From Gloeophyllum trabeum ATCC 11539 (taxonomy: Eukaryota; Basidiomycota; Agaricomycetes; Gloeophyllales; Gloeophyllaceae), in the NCBI RefSeq assembly GCF_000344685.1, contig NW_006920421.1:884336-948335 (forward strand): 64,000 nt of DNA, written 5' to 3'. The notes beneath the pieces were generated by a model. That model saw only the letters and a list, made by a program, of their open reading frames with translations, was not told where the DNA came from and ran no database searches. How positions within the stretch are numbered: position 1 is the first letter of the stretch; each line of letters begins with the position of its first letter. This document shows positions 46,190 through 58,367 of the stretch, one piece after another. The translations under genes were made by a program, and so were the position numbers.

Positions 46190-47053
46190 ATGTCTTCGCA
46201 TGAAGCCGCCTTGCAGCGCGTCAAGGAAGGGCTCACACCTGTGGAATTAATATATGTGTCTAATCTCGAGTGGCCCTTTCGTGCTGGCAGAACATCCTCT
46301 AATATTCTGCGAATCTCGGTGCTAGATTCCTCCTTTAACCCGCCTACTCTCGCTCACTTGGCTCTACTGGATGCCGCCGCGCCAGACGAAGGCGAGGAAT
46401 ATGACGCGAAACTGCTACTATTGTCTGTGCGAAATGCGGATAAGGTCTTGAAACCGTCGGACGCGACTTACGGTCAGAGGCTCGATATGATGACCCTCCT
46501 TGCTCAAGAGGTAGACGCGAATAGACCACCGTCTAATCGGAATGTTGCGGTGGCTATCATTGACGAACCGGTCTTTGTTCGCAAGTCAACGATCCTGCGC
46601 AGTTTTCTGGACAAGCACCTGTCACCCTTGGATGACAGCTCCCCTCCGAAGATACTACAAGTATCTTTGGTCTTTCTCATGGGTCTGGACACCGTCACAA
46701 GGCTGCTGACGCCGTCCTACTACTCCGAACCGATGCTCCCGACACTTCGCCGCTTCTTGTCTCCGCAGCCTGACGAGGACGGATCCAGAGTCGTGTGTGC
46801 GACCCGCTCAATGTCGTCTCTTGGGATATCCACCACGGACGAGGACGTCAAGGCGAAGTTGGAGTTAGGCAAGGAGTTCTTGGAGTCTGGACGGATAGCT
46901 ATGATTGATCTGCCGGAAGGTATGGAGAGGCTAAGCTCGAGCGAAGTCAGACACAAGATTGCCCAAGGGGATAATACGTGGGAGGAGATGGTTGCGCTGC
47001 CGGTGGCGACCTATATTCGAGAAAACGAGCTGTACCGGCATATGATCGGCTAA
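46190..47053 (+). CDS. NMNAT/Pof1-like nucleotidyltransferase
   Basis: An intronless gene of 287 residues. SVLDSSFNPPTLAHLALL is the nucleotidyltransferase N-terminal motif (GxFxPxHxxH-like; here SFNPPTLAH), and SSSEVRHKIAQG near the C-terminus is the ISSTxxR-type motif that binds the nucleotide phosphates. LVFLMGLDTVTRLL fits the central strand. The overall layout matches the nicotinamide/nicotinate mononucleotide adenylyltransferase-like proteins of fungi related to yeast Pof1, for which NAD-salvage adenylyltransferase activity or ATPase activity has been proposed. The start MSSHEAALQRVKEGL is preceded by a pyrimidine-rich leader (CTCCTGCCACCATG, a good Kozak context). Confidence 0.85.
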   Translation: MSSHEAALQRVKEGLTPVELIYVSNLEWPFRAGRTSSNILRISVLDSSFNPPTLAHLALLDAAAPDEGEEYDAKLLLLSVRNADKVLKPSDATYGQRLDMMTLLAQEVDANRPPSNRNVAVAIIDEPVFVRKSTILRSFLDKHLSPLDDSSPPKILQVSLVFLMGLDTVTRLLTPSYYSEPMLPTLRRFLSPQPDEDGSRVVCATRSMSSLGISTTDEDVKAKLELGKEFLESGRIAMIDLPEGMERLSSSEVRHKIAQGDNTWEEMVALPVATYIRENELYRHMIG

Positions 47054-47372
47054 GTGTTCGTTGGTGGGAGGACTGCAAGGTTGTGCCAAAATTCCATTCA
47101 TACTTACAAACTTGCTGACTCTAGCCCCGGGAACAAATCCCGGCAATAGATACACCATGACATGTATACATCCATGAAATGACCAGAACACTGAAGACGG
47201 ACCTTAGACTGCAATAAACCGTCCGTACATACTTAAATGACAAGCATTATGAATGGGAGACAGAACGAGACGAGAGCGGGACGAAAGCGCGAATGAAAGC
47301 ATGTCGACTTTATGATCTAGAAAGAAGAACCAGATAATTACCGGCGCGGCGGACATCGGACACAGACGCCAC
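47054..47372. other. intergenic between convergent genes
   Basis: About 320 bp between converging stops; no feature seen. Confidence 0.5.
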
Positions 47373-48690
47373 CTACAGCTTTGTCTTCGGATTCTTCCGC
47401 TGCAGTTCCTTGAGCTCGCGCACCTCGTCCTGGCTGGCCAGCACGAAGTCGTACTTCCATACCCAGACGCGCCCGTTGCGGACCTCATCTCGCTTGTAGC
47501 CCATCTCGGCCCAGCGCTTCGGGTCGGTCTCGGGCTTGACGTCGCAGATGAGAGACTTCTTCGTCGCGAAGACGGGGTCTGTGCCGAGGAAGGGCGAGTG
47601 TGCCGGGTAGAGGGCGGTCGTCAGCCTGTTGGGTTTGTCAGCAATCAGGTCAGATAAAGATGTTATGGCTATGACTGACTCGTCATAGCCTGGCGCCTTC
47701 AGCAGGAAGTGGAGATGCGATGACCGATGGGGGTGTCGTCCTTTTAAGTGTCGATCGCTTAGCCCGTAGAATGTACAGCGAGTGCATTCCCGACATACCT
47801 AGAAGATGGAGCATTTCACCCACGGGACCGTCGCTTGGGATGGGGTACGCAGTTGGCAGGATTCCACGGTAGCTGAAGTATCCACTATCTTCCGCGTGAA
47901 TGCGAGCACGGTCGTTCGTGCCCTGCTTCTCAATCTCTTGGACATCATAAACACCATCACCATCAGCTTGCCACTACGTAGCTTGGTGAATAAGTCGCCT
48001 TCCGGAACCACGATATTGGGTCTACCTACCACATCGATGGTTGCGCCCTTGATGCCTTCGCCCTTGGTGTTCTTGATAGTAGCGGCGAAGAACAAGTTCT
48101 CGCCAGTGGTATCTGGGGTAGCAATCGTCGAGCCTGACGGCACTTCTGGCATATCCTCCGTCCAGAATGGCCCCTCCTCGCAACTCTCTGTAGCTCCCTG
48201 CCGGAGAGACATAAGAAACGCAGCATGAGACACTATCACCGCGACATACTGGAGGCTTTGGGTGGTTCAGCTCGTCGATGAGTGCACTGAAGCCGAGCGT
48301 ATCGCTGAGGAGGATGAACTCGTTCTTGTATTCGTTGCTCTCCTTGCCGCAGCGCGTGAGGAACTTGATGGTCTTGGTCCATTCGTCGTGAGTGGGAAGA
48401 GTCTCCCGCGCGAAGGCGTGCAGATGGGTGACCAAGGACCTGAATAGTTCGAGGGTACGGGGCTCTTTAGTGAGTTTGGAATGGAGGTCCTGTACGCTGA
48501 AGACGAAGACGGGTTAAACAGTGCCCACAGCATATGGACGTTAGGGGACTCACTGGTCGGTGATGGTATAATCTGTGCCTTCGCGGAAATCCCTCTCGAG
48601 AGGTAGATCACGAGGGACTTCATGTTCGAGCTGAGCACGGATAGCTCTGCCCACCAATAGGGGATTCTTCATTTGCTGCTCGGAGGCCAT
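47373..48690 (-). CDS. intradiol ring-cleavage dioxygenase (catechol/hydroxyquinol 1,2-type)
   Basis: Minus-strand gene of six or more exons, ATG 48688-48690 (MASEQQMKNPLLVG) to TAG 47373-47375. The N-terminal dimerisation part reads LTKEPRTLELFRSLV and FILLSDTLGFSALIDELN; then GATESCEEGPFWTED; after an intron WQADGDGVYDVQE (first Tyr ligand of Fe(III)), GYFSYRGILPTAYPIPSDGP (second Tyr), and, across another intron, GRHPHRSSHLHF (two His ligands). It ends AHSPFLGTDPVFATKKSL and ELQRKNPKTKL. These enzymes open catechol or 1,2,4-trihydroxybenzene rings to muconates or maleylacetate, a key step in fungal lignin-derived aromatic breakdown. All four iron ligands are present. Absence of a signal peptide indicates an intracellular enzyme. 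Whether it prefers hydroxyquinol is not decided. Confidence 0.92.
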
Positions 48691-50247
48691 GGCGGGCGAT
48701 GTGGGGAAGTGGGGAGTATGTGCGCGGAATCAATGCAACCCCGCAACGCCATTATCATAGCAGTCTCTTTATACATTGACCCGGCTGTTGAACGGTACAA
48801 CCGCGGAGGTCTGGCACGGGGACGGTAAGGATACTGGGTTGTCCTAATTAGGTAATTCGAAGATCATGTTATTGCTGACCGGCGGACTGCTTGTCCCACC
48901 TGATCTTGTCCCTCTTTATCCTGACAAATAACCTGGATAAGAACGAGAGGAGAGCGGCGTCGCGATCACTGACCTTACTCATCTGTATGCATCTCGAAAT
49001 GTCCTACAGGTCAACGTGGCATTATGGTTGCCGGTTCCAACGGTCGAGATGCACGGAAGGCCCAATCGAAGCGCTCGAATTGATTTGCTTGGAATCTCTG
49101 GTTGCTCAGCGTCACCGAAAGGCATAAGTATAAGTCGGTTCTCCCAGCTGTTGTGGATCATCATGCTCGGAATATACTAGTTCTCTTCTTGTGATCTGCT
49201 TCGTTCATGTCAGTGCTATACATCGCCTACTGGGTCAAATCCGGGATACGTCTACAAGTGTATGTAGGTTATCGCCACAGGTTCCGTGGTGTTCGCTGCA
49301 CAGAAGGTGATCGAGGATGAAGCCGACACGTCTGGCATACCAAATTACCCTGTCGTTCGCAGAGTTGGTTGGGCTACGATGTTGATTCACATGCACCGGT
49401 ACCTGCAAGCAACCTTTCGAGAAAGATGGACGGGTAAACCAAATAAACAGTATGCTCGTACACGACCATCTTACTCCTGCATGCAGGAGCTATGTTCTAG
49501 GACAAGACATTATCTACCTGATCGTGAGCAATAGTGACCTAAATCGCGGCTCCTGTAGTGAACTGCCTTTATCTTTGTCGCCCAACGGATCAAAGGTCCT
49601 TGGGAGGTCAACTCACTGGTTACTATTCTTGCAGAATGGAGTTAAACCCAATTACAACTTGGGATAACGAGCACAAGGATAGATCATGAGGACCGCCTTA
49701 ACATGAAACCGCTATACAAGGATTGGCGTAAAAATAACGGTCGCTTGTCCAGACTCTCAGGTGTATGACATCGGAGAGTCACACCACCTCGTGCAGAGAA
49801 TCGGAGGAGCCACCTGCGAGACGACTAACAGAGATTTGTACACACCATGTATATGGGTTTCAGAGCCAGGCAGCTTGGCAGGAAGCCATATCGTATTCTA
49901 CGTTATTTCGAAGCCGCGTCAGGGCAGAAGCTGGAGTCCATTTCCTGCCTTGAATTTACATTTAACCCGCGAAAAACACGAGTATCGGCCAAGCTGTGAG
50001 GAGCCATAGTTTATGAGCCCTCCTGAAGGCGTTGCTCAGTGTAACAGCAGTAGCTTCAAGTTGGCAGCAGCCGCTATGTAAGTAGCTTGGGTTCGTCCGC
50101 ATGCGCAGTCAGCGAAGCTGACATGTCGGGCCCCTGTCTTTGCGGGGAATATGACTTCACCGTTTTCTCGCTTCCGAGTCCTCGTATACTTATAATTAAC
50201 GCACAGGGAAGGATATAGTATAGACAGCGTTCTCAGTTTCCAGCGCG
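48691..50247. other. intergenic, no gene recognised
   Basis: About 1.5 kb between divergent start codons (dioxygenase and Zn2Cys6 regulator). Only short frames; no domain, RNA or repeat could be identified. It should contain both promoters. Confidence 0.45.
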
Positions 50248-53200
50248 ATGACATCGGTCAACGACAGCGGGAAGGAACGTTGGGCAGACGGTTCGAAAAA
50301 GCAAAGAATCCAGAGAGCGTGTGATATCTGCAGGCGCAGGAAGAGTGCGTACTGAAGCTTGCATGCGGCTTATTCCTGGCTAACGCTGATTCTAGTCCGG
50401 TGTAAGTTTAACGAGTTCTCCGAGGACAGCTTAATGATATAATGCAATCGAAGGCGGTGGTATCCAGGATGCAGGAGATAGCTGTTCAAATTGTATAAAT
50501 GCCCGCCTGAAGTGCACCTTTGTAGAGGCATCTCAGGCATGTCCGAACCTCTATGACCTATGGACAGACAGCTGACCGGATACTCTCAGAAACGAAACTC
50601 CTCTAAGGCGTACGTTCTTGTAGCGAAGAAGTTGCTCTTCTTGTTAACTGTGACGATCCAGTTATATCAGTAGCCTCGAAAGCCGCTTGCAAAAGCTCGA
50701 GAAGGTCCTGGAGAAGGTGCGTCTGGGATGTAATCATAAATTGGGGATGTTCTAGATGATCTTGCAGTTGGCACCTGGCCTTGATCATGCCGAAGTTTCC
50801 ACCTTATCAGACCATGAAGCTAGTCATCGGAAGGGGAGCAGCGGAGATTCTTTCCACTCACCGATCAAGCACTACCATGAATTAGGTGCAGGCCCGGTAC
50901 GGGTAACCCCCCTCACTTCTATTTCTCGTACCAACGGGACTGTGGACTCTTCTGACCTCGATCCAAGTGACGATGAGTATCTCCCGCATGCGTCGCTGAC
51001 GGAGCACCTTCGGACGTACATCCACGACCCATACCGGCCCCTGTACCTTGGAAAATCCAGTGAATACTTGCTCATTCAAGATACCATGGCACTGAAAAAG
51101 AAGCATGCCGGCGATGACCGCCCTGTGTTCACTGGAAGTGACTTCGGCAAACTACGGCCAGAATTTTGGAGCAGAGAAGAAGTGAGTAGTCTCCGTATGA
51201 GAACATCTTCTAGTATCAATTGGTTATAGGAGAAATGGGTACACCAGGCATGCAGAAGGCCTATACCCAAGTACGAGTTCCCTCCCTCAGACCTCATCGG
51301 GCCCCTGGTCGACCTATACCTCGCAAATGTGAATATATTTGTCCCGCTCTTCCATGAGCCTACCCTGAAGCAGGAGGTCGCATCCGGATTGCATTTGCGG
51401 GATCCTAGCTTTGCCTCCGTTCTGCTCCTTATCTGTGCCTGTGGCTCTCGATGGGCTGACGACCCTCGGGTGCTGATGGGTGGCAGTGATTCGCTTCAGT
51501 CCGCCGGGTGGCGGTGGTACAATCAGGTGAAGATGTACCAGACTCCGGTTGGTCCGTTGAACCTATATGAAGTACAGCTATATGCTGTAAGTCCATTGTG
51601 TTCAAGGTTGGCGATGCAGCGCTGAAGACATAACAGTTATTTGCTTTGTTCCTTCAGGGGACCGCTTCCCCACAGGCCTGCTGGACGCTTGTAGGAGTCG
51701 GACTTAGAGTTGCTCAAAACTTAGGCGCCCACAGGGCCAAGATGTACAACTCACCCTTGACTAAGGAAGATGAATTATGGAAGCGCGCGTTCTGGTTAGT
51801 GGCATGAATGGGACGAGCATACTTGCATTGATTGTGATGCTTTGTACCAGGGTCCTTGTCACGCTGGACCGTGCCTACAGCTCAGGGATGGGTCGGTCAT
51901 GCTCTATACAAGAGGAAGAGTGAGTCCTTATGTACCTCTTGCGATTGGTCGCCAGCTAGAAATGCGATCTCTTAGCTTCGATCTCGACATGCCTGTCGCA
52001 TGTGATGACGAATATTGGGATCACCCCGATCCAGACAAGCGTTTCCAGCAGCCTCCGGGACAACCGTCCAAAGTCGATGCTTTCATCTGCTTAATCAAGT
52101 TGAATCAAATACTTGGGTTAACGCTCCGCACCATAGTATGTCCGCTATCATAGCATGCGTACCTCATTAATCTCTTCTGGGAGCGCAGTATTGTATCAAT
52201 AAGTCGAAGGTCCTGTTGGGATTTGTCGGTCCAGAATGGGAGCAACGCATCGTAGCTGAATTGGATTCGGAGGTCAACAAATGGTTCGATGAGCTTCCAG
52301 AACACCGTACGGCCTCGCTTTTGGCCATTTGTCTCCTATCTGCTTACATCTCTCCAAGTGCGCTGGAACCCCGACCAAGGAGACACTCTATTCTTCCGGC
52401 AATCAGCTATGCTTTATTGCAATTACTACACTTTGCAGATCCAGATACACAGGCCCTTCATTTCGAAATCACGCAAGCTTTCCCCCTTGTCGTATCCATC
52501 TTTGGCCATCTGTACCAGGGCTGCCCGATCGTTGAGCCATGTGGCGGACACCTGTCGTCTTGTTTGCAAAAGGGCACCCTCGCACCATATGTTTGTGTGT
52601 ACCACATTGTCTATTTCCATGAGCAACATGCTTATGGCGTGTCAGATGGGCGTGTTCGTCGCGGCACTGGTCCTGCTGCTGAACATATGGACCAGCGACA
52701 AGTCTGGAGTGCCCAGCAATGTAAAGGATGATATCGCTGACGTGAATAAATGCATTGCAGCTCTGCGTGACTTAGAGACACGGTAAGTCTATTCGTAAGA
52801 CTCGATTTCGAAGCCGATGTCGTTCTAATGTACGCATAGGTGGTATTTATGTGGAAGAACCATGTTAGTCTTCACCGCGCTCTTCGTCCTTTTTCGCGTC
52901 TGACGGTTCCTCCAGAGACTTGCTCAGACATCTAGCAACCGCTGGGAGCGTTCCGTTGGAACTTGAGTATAAGGATGCTCCGCCTCGAGGAGTTATTTCA
53001 TCGTTCGACCCTCGCTCTATGTTCAGCCTCTGTCGACCGCCCGAGCCATCCCCGCCTTCTCATCGAAACGGCAGTATCCAGCCTAGCGGCGACGGTTCTC
53101 GTTCCGCATCTTGTGATGGAGTCGATCCTGCTACCCGCGGGAGCTTCAGTCAAAGACCACAGCATACGGCCGATGGAAGTACCCTCGCCTTCAGCCCACT

Positions 53201-53548
53201 TATGCACTATGCGTCCTCTGGACTCGCCAATGGTGTATCGCGCGAAGCATCGAACCACCAAGCACACTCGGAGGTGCCAGATCTCGGTTCCTCCCCCTCT
53301 AACTTATCGGCGGGCTTCCAAGAGAGCCAAGAGTCCACAGTCGATAGTAGACCGCAAGAAGCCCCCACCAATGGTGACATGATGGACATGTGGTTAGAGT
53401 AAGTCCCGGTAGTTTGGTTTTCTACGTCTCACGAATCCAACGGTTCTGCAGGATGGTTGATTGGGAATCCTACATCACTAACGCCTTCGCGACCCATCAC
53501 TATCCCCACACCACTCGGCTGCATCCTCCATCGGATGGGCCTGGCTGA
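50248..53548 (+). CDS. Zn2Cys6 transcription factor with fungal_trans domain
   Basis: A plus-strand gene with at least ten exons from ATG 50248 (MTSVNDSGKERWADGSKKQR) to TGA 53546-53548. The zinc cluster is RACDICRRRK, then IRC supplied through a 6-nt exon (50396-50401) between two introns, then GGIQDAGDSCSNCINARLKC, restoring Cys-X2-Cys-X6-Cys. A linker and coiled coil follow (YISSLESRLQKLEKVLEK). The central fungal-specific transcription-factor domain shows VDLYLANVNIFVPLFHEPTL, PQACWTLVGVGLRVAQNLGAH and KRAFWVLVTLDRAYSSGMGR. The C-terminal part is Ser/Pro-rich with an acidic end (NGDMMDMWLEMVDWE), a possible activation region. It is a nuclear DNA-binding regulator of unknown target; the divergent neighbour is the ring-cleavage dioxygenase. 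One intron in the linker uses a GC donor (GCATGT). Confidence 0.88.
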
Positions 53549-54139
53549 AGCATGCCTAGCTGTCCTCACCCAGTATCGCGTGGGCCGTTGTGACTATCGA
53601 CTCGCACCTGGGTCACTCATCTGGTTGAGCGCTGGTTCTATAATCACTGTCATATGCTGCATTTGGATCGTCAGGTGTATACTCTTGATGTATTTGTATA
53701 TACCCGGGCCCCTTCTTCATAGAGGCTTCGACTCTCTGAGCCATTGTATGCTGTTGCATCCGCGGCTGGTGCAAAGATATTTCACGGTAAACTGTTCAAG
53801 CGTAGTCCTCTATGTATTCTGAACCACCGCTTGCAGCATACAGTATCCAGTCTTGGTGCTCGCGGTCGTTCATATAACGATGGTTCCTGACATCCTCCAT
53901 CTGCGCAATCTGACGCTAAAGAATCGCTCGTAATCATTGAGCTATCATAGTGGCTGCTTTCATCCGTTACCGCCTCCGAGATGGCACGGGACGCACGGAA
54001 TCTATGGTAAGCTCAGACGGCTCATGACCCAACACTGGTATAATCAGTGGGACGGACCCATGCTATGGGTAGTTTGCCCCCACCCGGGCCCCTATTGCGG
54101 AGCGATATATCGATACCTCATCCGTTTAGTCAACTCCTC
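53549..54139. other. intergenic, no gene recognised
   Basis: About 590 bp between two genes in the same direction; no conserved coding signal was seen. Confidence 0.4.
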
Positions 54140-55252
54140 ATGTCCTCGACGGTCGATCCAGACTACGATAGGTCCATCTGTGCTACTTGCGCTGCACAGT
54201 ATACTGCTTCCTCGTTACGTCCGTATCGGATAGGCGAAGAAGGGACCGGGGATGGCTGCCCTATCTGCCTGGATGAACGTCAGTATGTTGCACCTACCGG
54301 GCAAGCATGGACGAGCTGGAGAGAATTGGATGGGAAACACGCAACTCGTCTGGAGCCAGATGGAAGAGACCCCCGAATCGTCAGAATACTCACCGAGCCC
54401 AAAGCCGGTGCAATCGGTCAGACGCGTTAGTTCGTATCTTGAGACCCTTACGGAGGAGCGAGCTGAATATGGCGATGCTTAGCGTTCATCATACCGTCAT
54501 TGGATGGGTCCTTGATTTGGGATTGCAGCCCCTACCTCTCTCCTTCCGGAGTCGAATCTATCCTATCACTCACCTCGTCATCGAAGCCCCTCTTAGGTAT
54601 GGCCATTTCGCACCCCCACTTTTTCTGCAGTTCTGTCACTTGGGCTCGAAAATTGGGATGCAAAGTATACATATGCGCAACGGATAAGGAGTGGTTTATG
54701 CGTAAGGATTCATTTGTTGATGAATATGTGAATTTCTGGGAGGGAGACAGCAAGACGTTTGGGAAGAGCTTAACAGTCATCAAGTGCGGAGGTGAGTATC
54801 GAAAGAATGTAGGTATACCCCTCACCGTCGAGTGCATTTTCTCCCCAGGTCATTTTCCTGGTTCATGCGTTCTGCATTGGGACCGCTCAATGGAACAATC
54901 TGAATCCAGCCTCCCGCAAACAGGTGTGATCTTCTGCTCGGATACCTGCAAAATCGCAGTAGACCGACGCAGAATGACCTTTATGTGGTCTTATCCCAAC
55001 TACGTACGCGGAAGACAGCTTTCACTTCTCCGTCGAGTAACTGAGACACCTGCGCGGAGCCAGATCCCCCTCCCGCCAAAAGATGTCCAGAAGATATGGC
55101 AATCACTGCGGCCTTTCCAGTTCGGCGACATCTACAGCGCGTGGCCAGGGGAGATCGCCTTCGGTAATGGCAAGGAGAAAGTGCTCAACAGCGCCAGGAG
55201 GTTCATCGAAATGGAAGGCTGGGGTAAGAATGAATACGCCCTCGAAGAATGA
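54140..55252 (+). CDS. metallo-beta-lactamase-fold protein with N-terminal zinc ribbon
   Basis: Exons from ATG 54140 (MSSTVDPDYDRSICATCAAQY) to TGA 55250-55252. The N-terminus has CATC and CPICLDERQYV, a Cys4 rubredoxin/zinc-ribbon-like module common in this fungal family. An intron with donor GTTAGT near 54427 joins AIGQT to PFIIPSLDGSLIWDC. The metallo-beta-lactamase-like core continues with GMAISHPHFFCSS (HxH metal site), KVYICATDKEWFMR, TVIKCGG, then after an intron HFPGSCVLHWDR, CSDTCKIAVDRRRMTFMWSYPN and FGDIYSAWPGEIAF. Order and length (about 320 residues) match the hydrolase-like MBL proteins widespread in filamentous fungi; substrate unknown. The canonical HxHxDH is reduced to HPHF, typical of this subgroup. 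Confidence 0.78.
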
Positions 55253-55536
55253 GCGACGGAGCCTGAGGGCGTCTGCGCGGCACGACAATACGAACCTACG
55301 CTCTGCAGAGATCCCACAATAGGTGGTCCTCTACTGTTGTCAGTCGCCCCTACTGGCTCTGGCTCTCTCAGGGTATCAGCAGAAAGTACTCTTGAGGGTA
55401 GCTTATACAGTCGACTCTCAGTGCGTCGTCCGGAAGAAAAGAGGGGTATATATGTGAACGTCCCGGTAGGTCAAACAGACTAGACACTGAGTGAATGCTG
55501 CTTTAGTTTGGGCGTCATTCTGGCCCTCGATTCGAC

Positions 55537-57661
55537 TCAGACCTTCCATCCTCCAGCAAGACCCATGACATTGTTCGGGTCGTACCGCTGCTTGATAGCT
55601 CTCAGCCGCGGGAGGTTGTCCCCGTATATCGATTCGAGCGCTGTGCTGAAGATGGCATAGTTACCGTAAACTGGTGCGTCAGCGACATCCTGGCCAAGCT
55701 CAACCGCCTAATGAGGTTTCGCGCATTCAGCAAGAATTAAGAAAATTTTGCCTCCCAAAGGATGACTAGATCGGGCATACCTTGGCCTTGACTGTAGCTG
55801 CGCTCTGCCTGATACCATCCCACATTACCTCGTCCTTGCTGGGGTCTGTCCATGCCCAGTACAGGTTCAAGGGTAGCAGAGCCTGTGACCGCGATGCGGG
55901 GTATGACGCTGACGATGTGCTGCCGTGCGAAAGGATGCTGGACTGGAAGGGTTCGACATCGTACGAGATGAAGGTCGCGGAGTCTTCCCAAGAAAGCTTC
56001 TGTCCCCAGAACTACGTATATCAAGCAAGTTGTCGTTAGATTGATTAGAGGTTGCGCGGAGATAGCGTACCTCGGTTTCGTTGCGAATGATCTCCATCAG
56101 CTCTGGAGTGTATTCCAGCAGCGGGACGGTGTTGAATATACCTCTGTGAGGAGCGTCAGTCCCCGCAACGTGTCGCGTCACTCCATACAGACCTTGTGTT
56201 GCTGGTTGCATTAGCGGGAATATTGCGAACGAGATTGCTGAAGCTCCTGGCCTTGACATCCTTCGTGAACGAAGGAATCGCGAGGAACTCGTCGAAGATG
56301 CCTGCGGGAGGCTCGGAGCCGTCATAGAAGAGAAGTTGAGAAACGCCCAGCTGAGTGAGATCGTTCAGACAATACCAGACCCCGGAAAAATTGACGTGAA
56401 ACTTACACCACCAATGACGAAGTTGTATGTCGTGATGATGCCTGCTTTTGGATCCGTGACCTTGGAAGAGAAGTTCACGGAGGCAGATGCCACTCGATCC
56501 AGGGTATTCTCGGTAAATGTGATCAGTCCCCCCTTATGGTAGCAAAAACGGGCATAAGCACGGCTCATTCCTTGACTCGGCCGACTACGTACCCAGACTT
56601 GTCCTGACGGGAACGTCTTGAACGTGAACTTGGTCACGACACCCTGAGTAAAGCGGGGGGACATCAAGATTTGTCCTCGCTAATCTAAGTAAATCTTGAC
56701 TCACGAAGTTGTTGTAACCACCCTAGATCAGAACATTAAGTCGGTAGGAAGTCAAGACTAAAGGTAGAGAGCTGACCCTTAAGGCAAACATCAGGTCCGG
56801 GTTTGAACTGTCCGTGACAGTGGTCACCGTTCCATTAGGGAGCACGAGTTCAAAGGCGGTGACAGTATCAGCCGTAAGCCCATGCTGGTTTGTTAACCAA
56901 GAGTACCCTGTCCAGAGAAACCTTGAGTTTCAGTGGATGCCACAATTATATTCCACGTACCCCCTCCTAATGTAAATCCAGCCACGCCGACGCCGGTAAC
57001 GCGCCTCCGACGACCATGACGTTGTGGTCCTCAAGAGCAGCGTAGACATCGTCCCAGATTAGTCCTGCACCAACATCGGCAGTTTGCGAATCTGCATGGT
57101 ATGTCACTTCAGAGAAGCGAGCCAAGGATATGTGAACCCCGGCAGTCGAAGAGAAGCCCGGATTGGAGGCATGGCCGCCACCTTTGACCTATCAAGTGCA
57201 TGAGTTGATTGATACTAAAGATGCCATACATTACTTACGGCGAATGAGCTATTGGTAGCAGCAACTATTTGAAGCTGTGACTACGTGTCAGAGGAGAGGG
57301 GTTGAGAGCATCGTTGAACACGTACTATCTTGCCCACGTCCTCAGGAGTGCCAGGTTCGACGGAGCATGCTGACTGCTGGGTGCTAGAAGTCATCCAGTG
57401 CTCGATATCCTCGAAGAACTCGAGGAGGCCTAGCGATACGGGCATCAGAACAAATTAAGGGAAGAGAGGGCGATTTAGCTCCTCACCAGGTGTATGATAG
57501 GCAGACGCATCAGATATGGCTGCCTTGATACGTGAGCAGGCTGCGTCGGTGGCGGCACTCCTGCTGGACAACGTCACGGAGGAGGCCAAGACGCTGGTCG
57601 GATGCAAAACTGCGCCGAGTGCGCATAGTACGCCTACCGCACTCGACAGTTTCCGAGACAT
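55537..57661 (-). CDS. secreted FAD-linked oxidoreductase, berberine-bridge type
   Basis: Minus-strand gene with many small exons, ATG 57659-57661 (MSRKLSSAVGVLCALGAVLH, a signal peptide) to TGA 55537-55539. The FAD-binding (PCMH/VAO) domain shows FAVKGGGHASNPGFSS, where the His is the usual covalent FAD attachment site, VVGGRVTGVGVAGFTLGGG, and NQHGLTADTVTAFELVLPNG. The substrate domain has GGYNNFGVVTKFTFKTF. The C-terminal berberine-bridge-enzyme segment reads VYGNYAIFSTALESIYGDN and RLRAIKQRYDPNNVMGLAGG. Such enzymes oxidise sugars, alcohols or secondary metabolites extracellularly with release of hydrogen peroxide. No 104-Cys-type second attachment (CxxV/G) is obvious. Individual splice sites were only partly resolved. 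Confidence 0.88.
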
Positions 57662-58146
57662 AGCACTGGGAGATAAACGAAATGAGTGGAAGGCTGAAAG
57701 CCCAAGGGTTCCAAATATCTGACCATAAATTTATATCTTACTGGCCGATCCATCGGGAAAGTGTATGTAACCTGTGATAAACAAGCTTGTAATCTGGTGA
57801 CCTTGACGATCGCGTTTCCAAAGCGAGGAAAAAGAAGGTGCGCGTTGCCCCGGATTACCCCAGGGCTAACCGTACGCGCGTTCGACGGATGCAAATTAGC
57901 CAAAGAAGGTTCGTTTTCCACCGAACATTTCCCTTGGACAGTTTCTGCGTACCATCACGGTGGCATACTTTGTCTAAGTACAGACTCGGAAGATGGGCTG
58001 CAGCACTACAACGCTTGCCTTTCTGTGCTGCCATCTTGCCTGTGGTTTCGCGGGCATAAAGGGCGGGAACCAAGGCTCTTGGCAGGATTCCAAGCTTGAA
58101 ACTGCAAAGTTGCAGCCGAGTCGAGAACAATCTACACGAGATCCTG
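57662..58146. other. intergenic, no gene recognised
   Basis: Upstream of the flavin oxidase gene on the minus strand; contains its promoter. No other feature is seen. Confidence 0.4.
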
Positions 58147-58367
58147 ATGCAGATTACAGCCGCTTGCAGATCGATAGACCATCAATTCAGAAAACCACGT
58201 ATAGTCGGAGTGGGTCGGAGTGGGTGCCAGGGACGTCGGAAGAAGGTAGAGAAGTCCAGATGGTCTGACTTCTGTCTCTCGGGGACTTGAAATTGCTTGT
58301 CCGACGTGGTCCGACTGTAAATGATTCTCAAAAAGTGGGCCCATCGATCTGCAAATGGCTGTACAGC
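58147..58367. repeat. imperfect inverted repeat (foldback, about 220 bp)
   Basis: TACAGCCGCTTGCAGATCGA (58155-58174) is mirrored by TCGATCTGCAAATGGCTGTA (58344-58363) on the other side of the stretch, and AGTCGGAGTGGGTCGG (58203-58218) by CCGACGTGGTCCGACT near 58301-58316. The arms pair imperfectly over about 70 bp around a central loop of about 80 bp. It resembles a small foldback or MITE-like element; no target duplication could be fixed. Confidence 0.6.
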
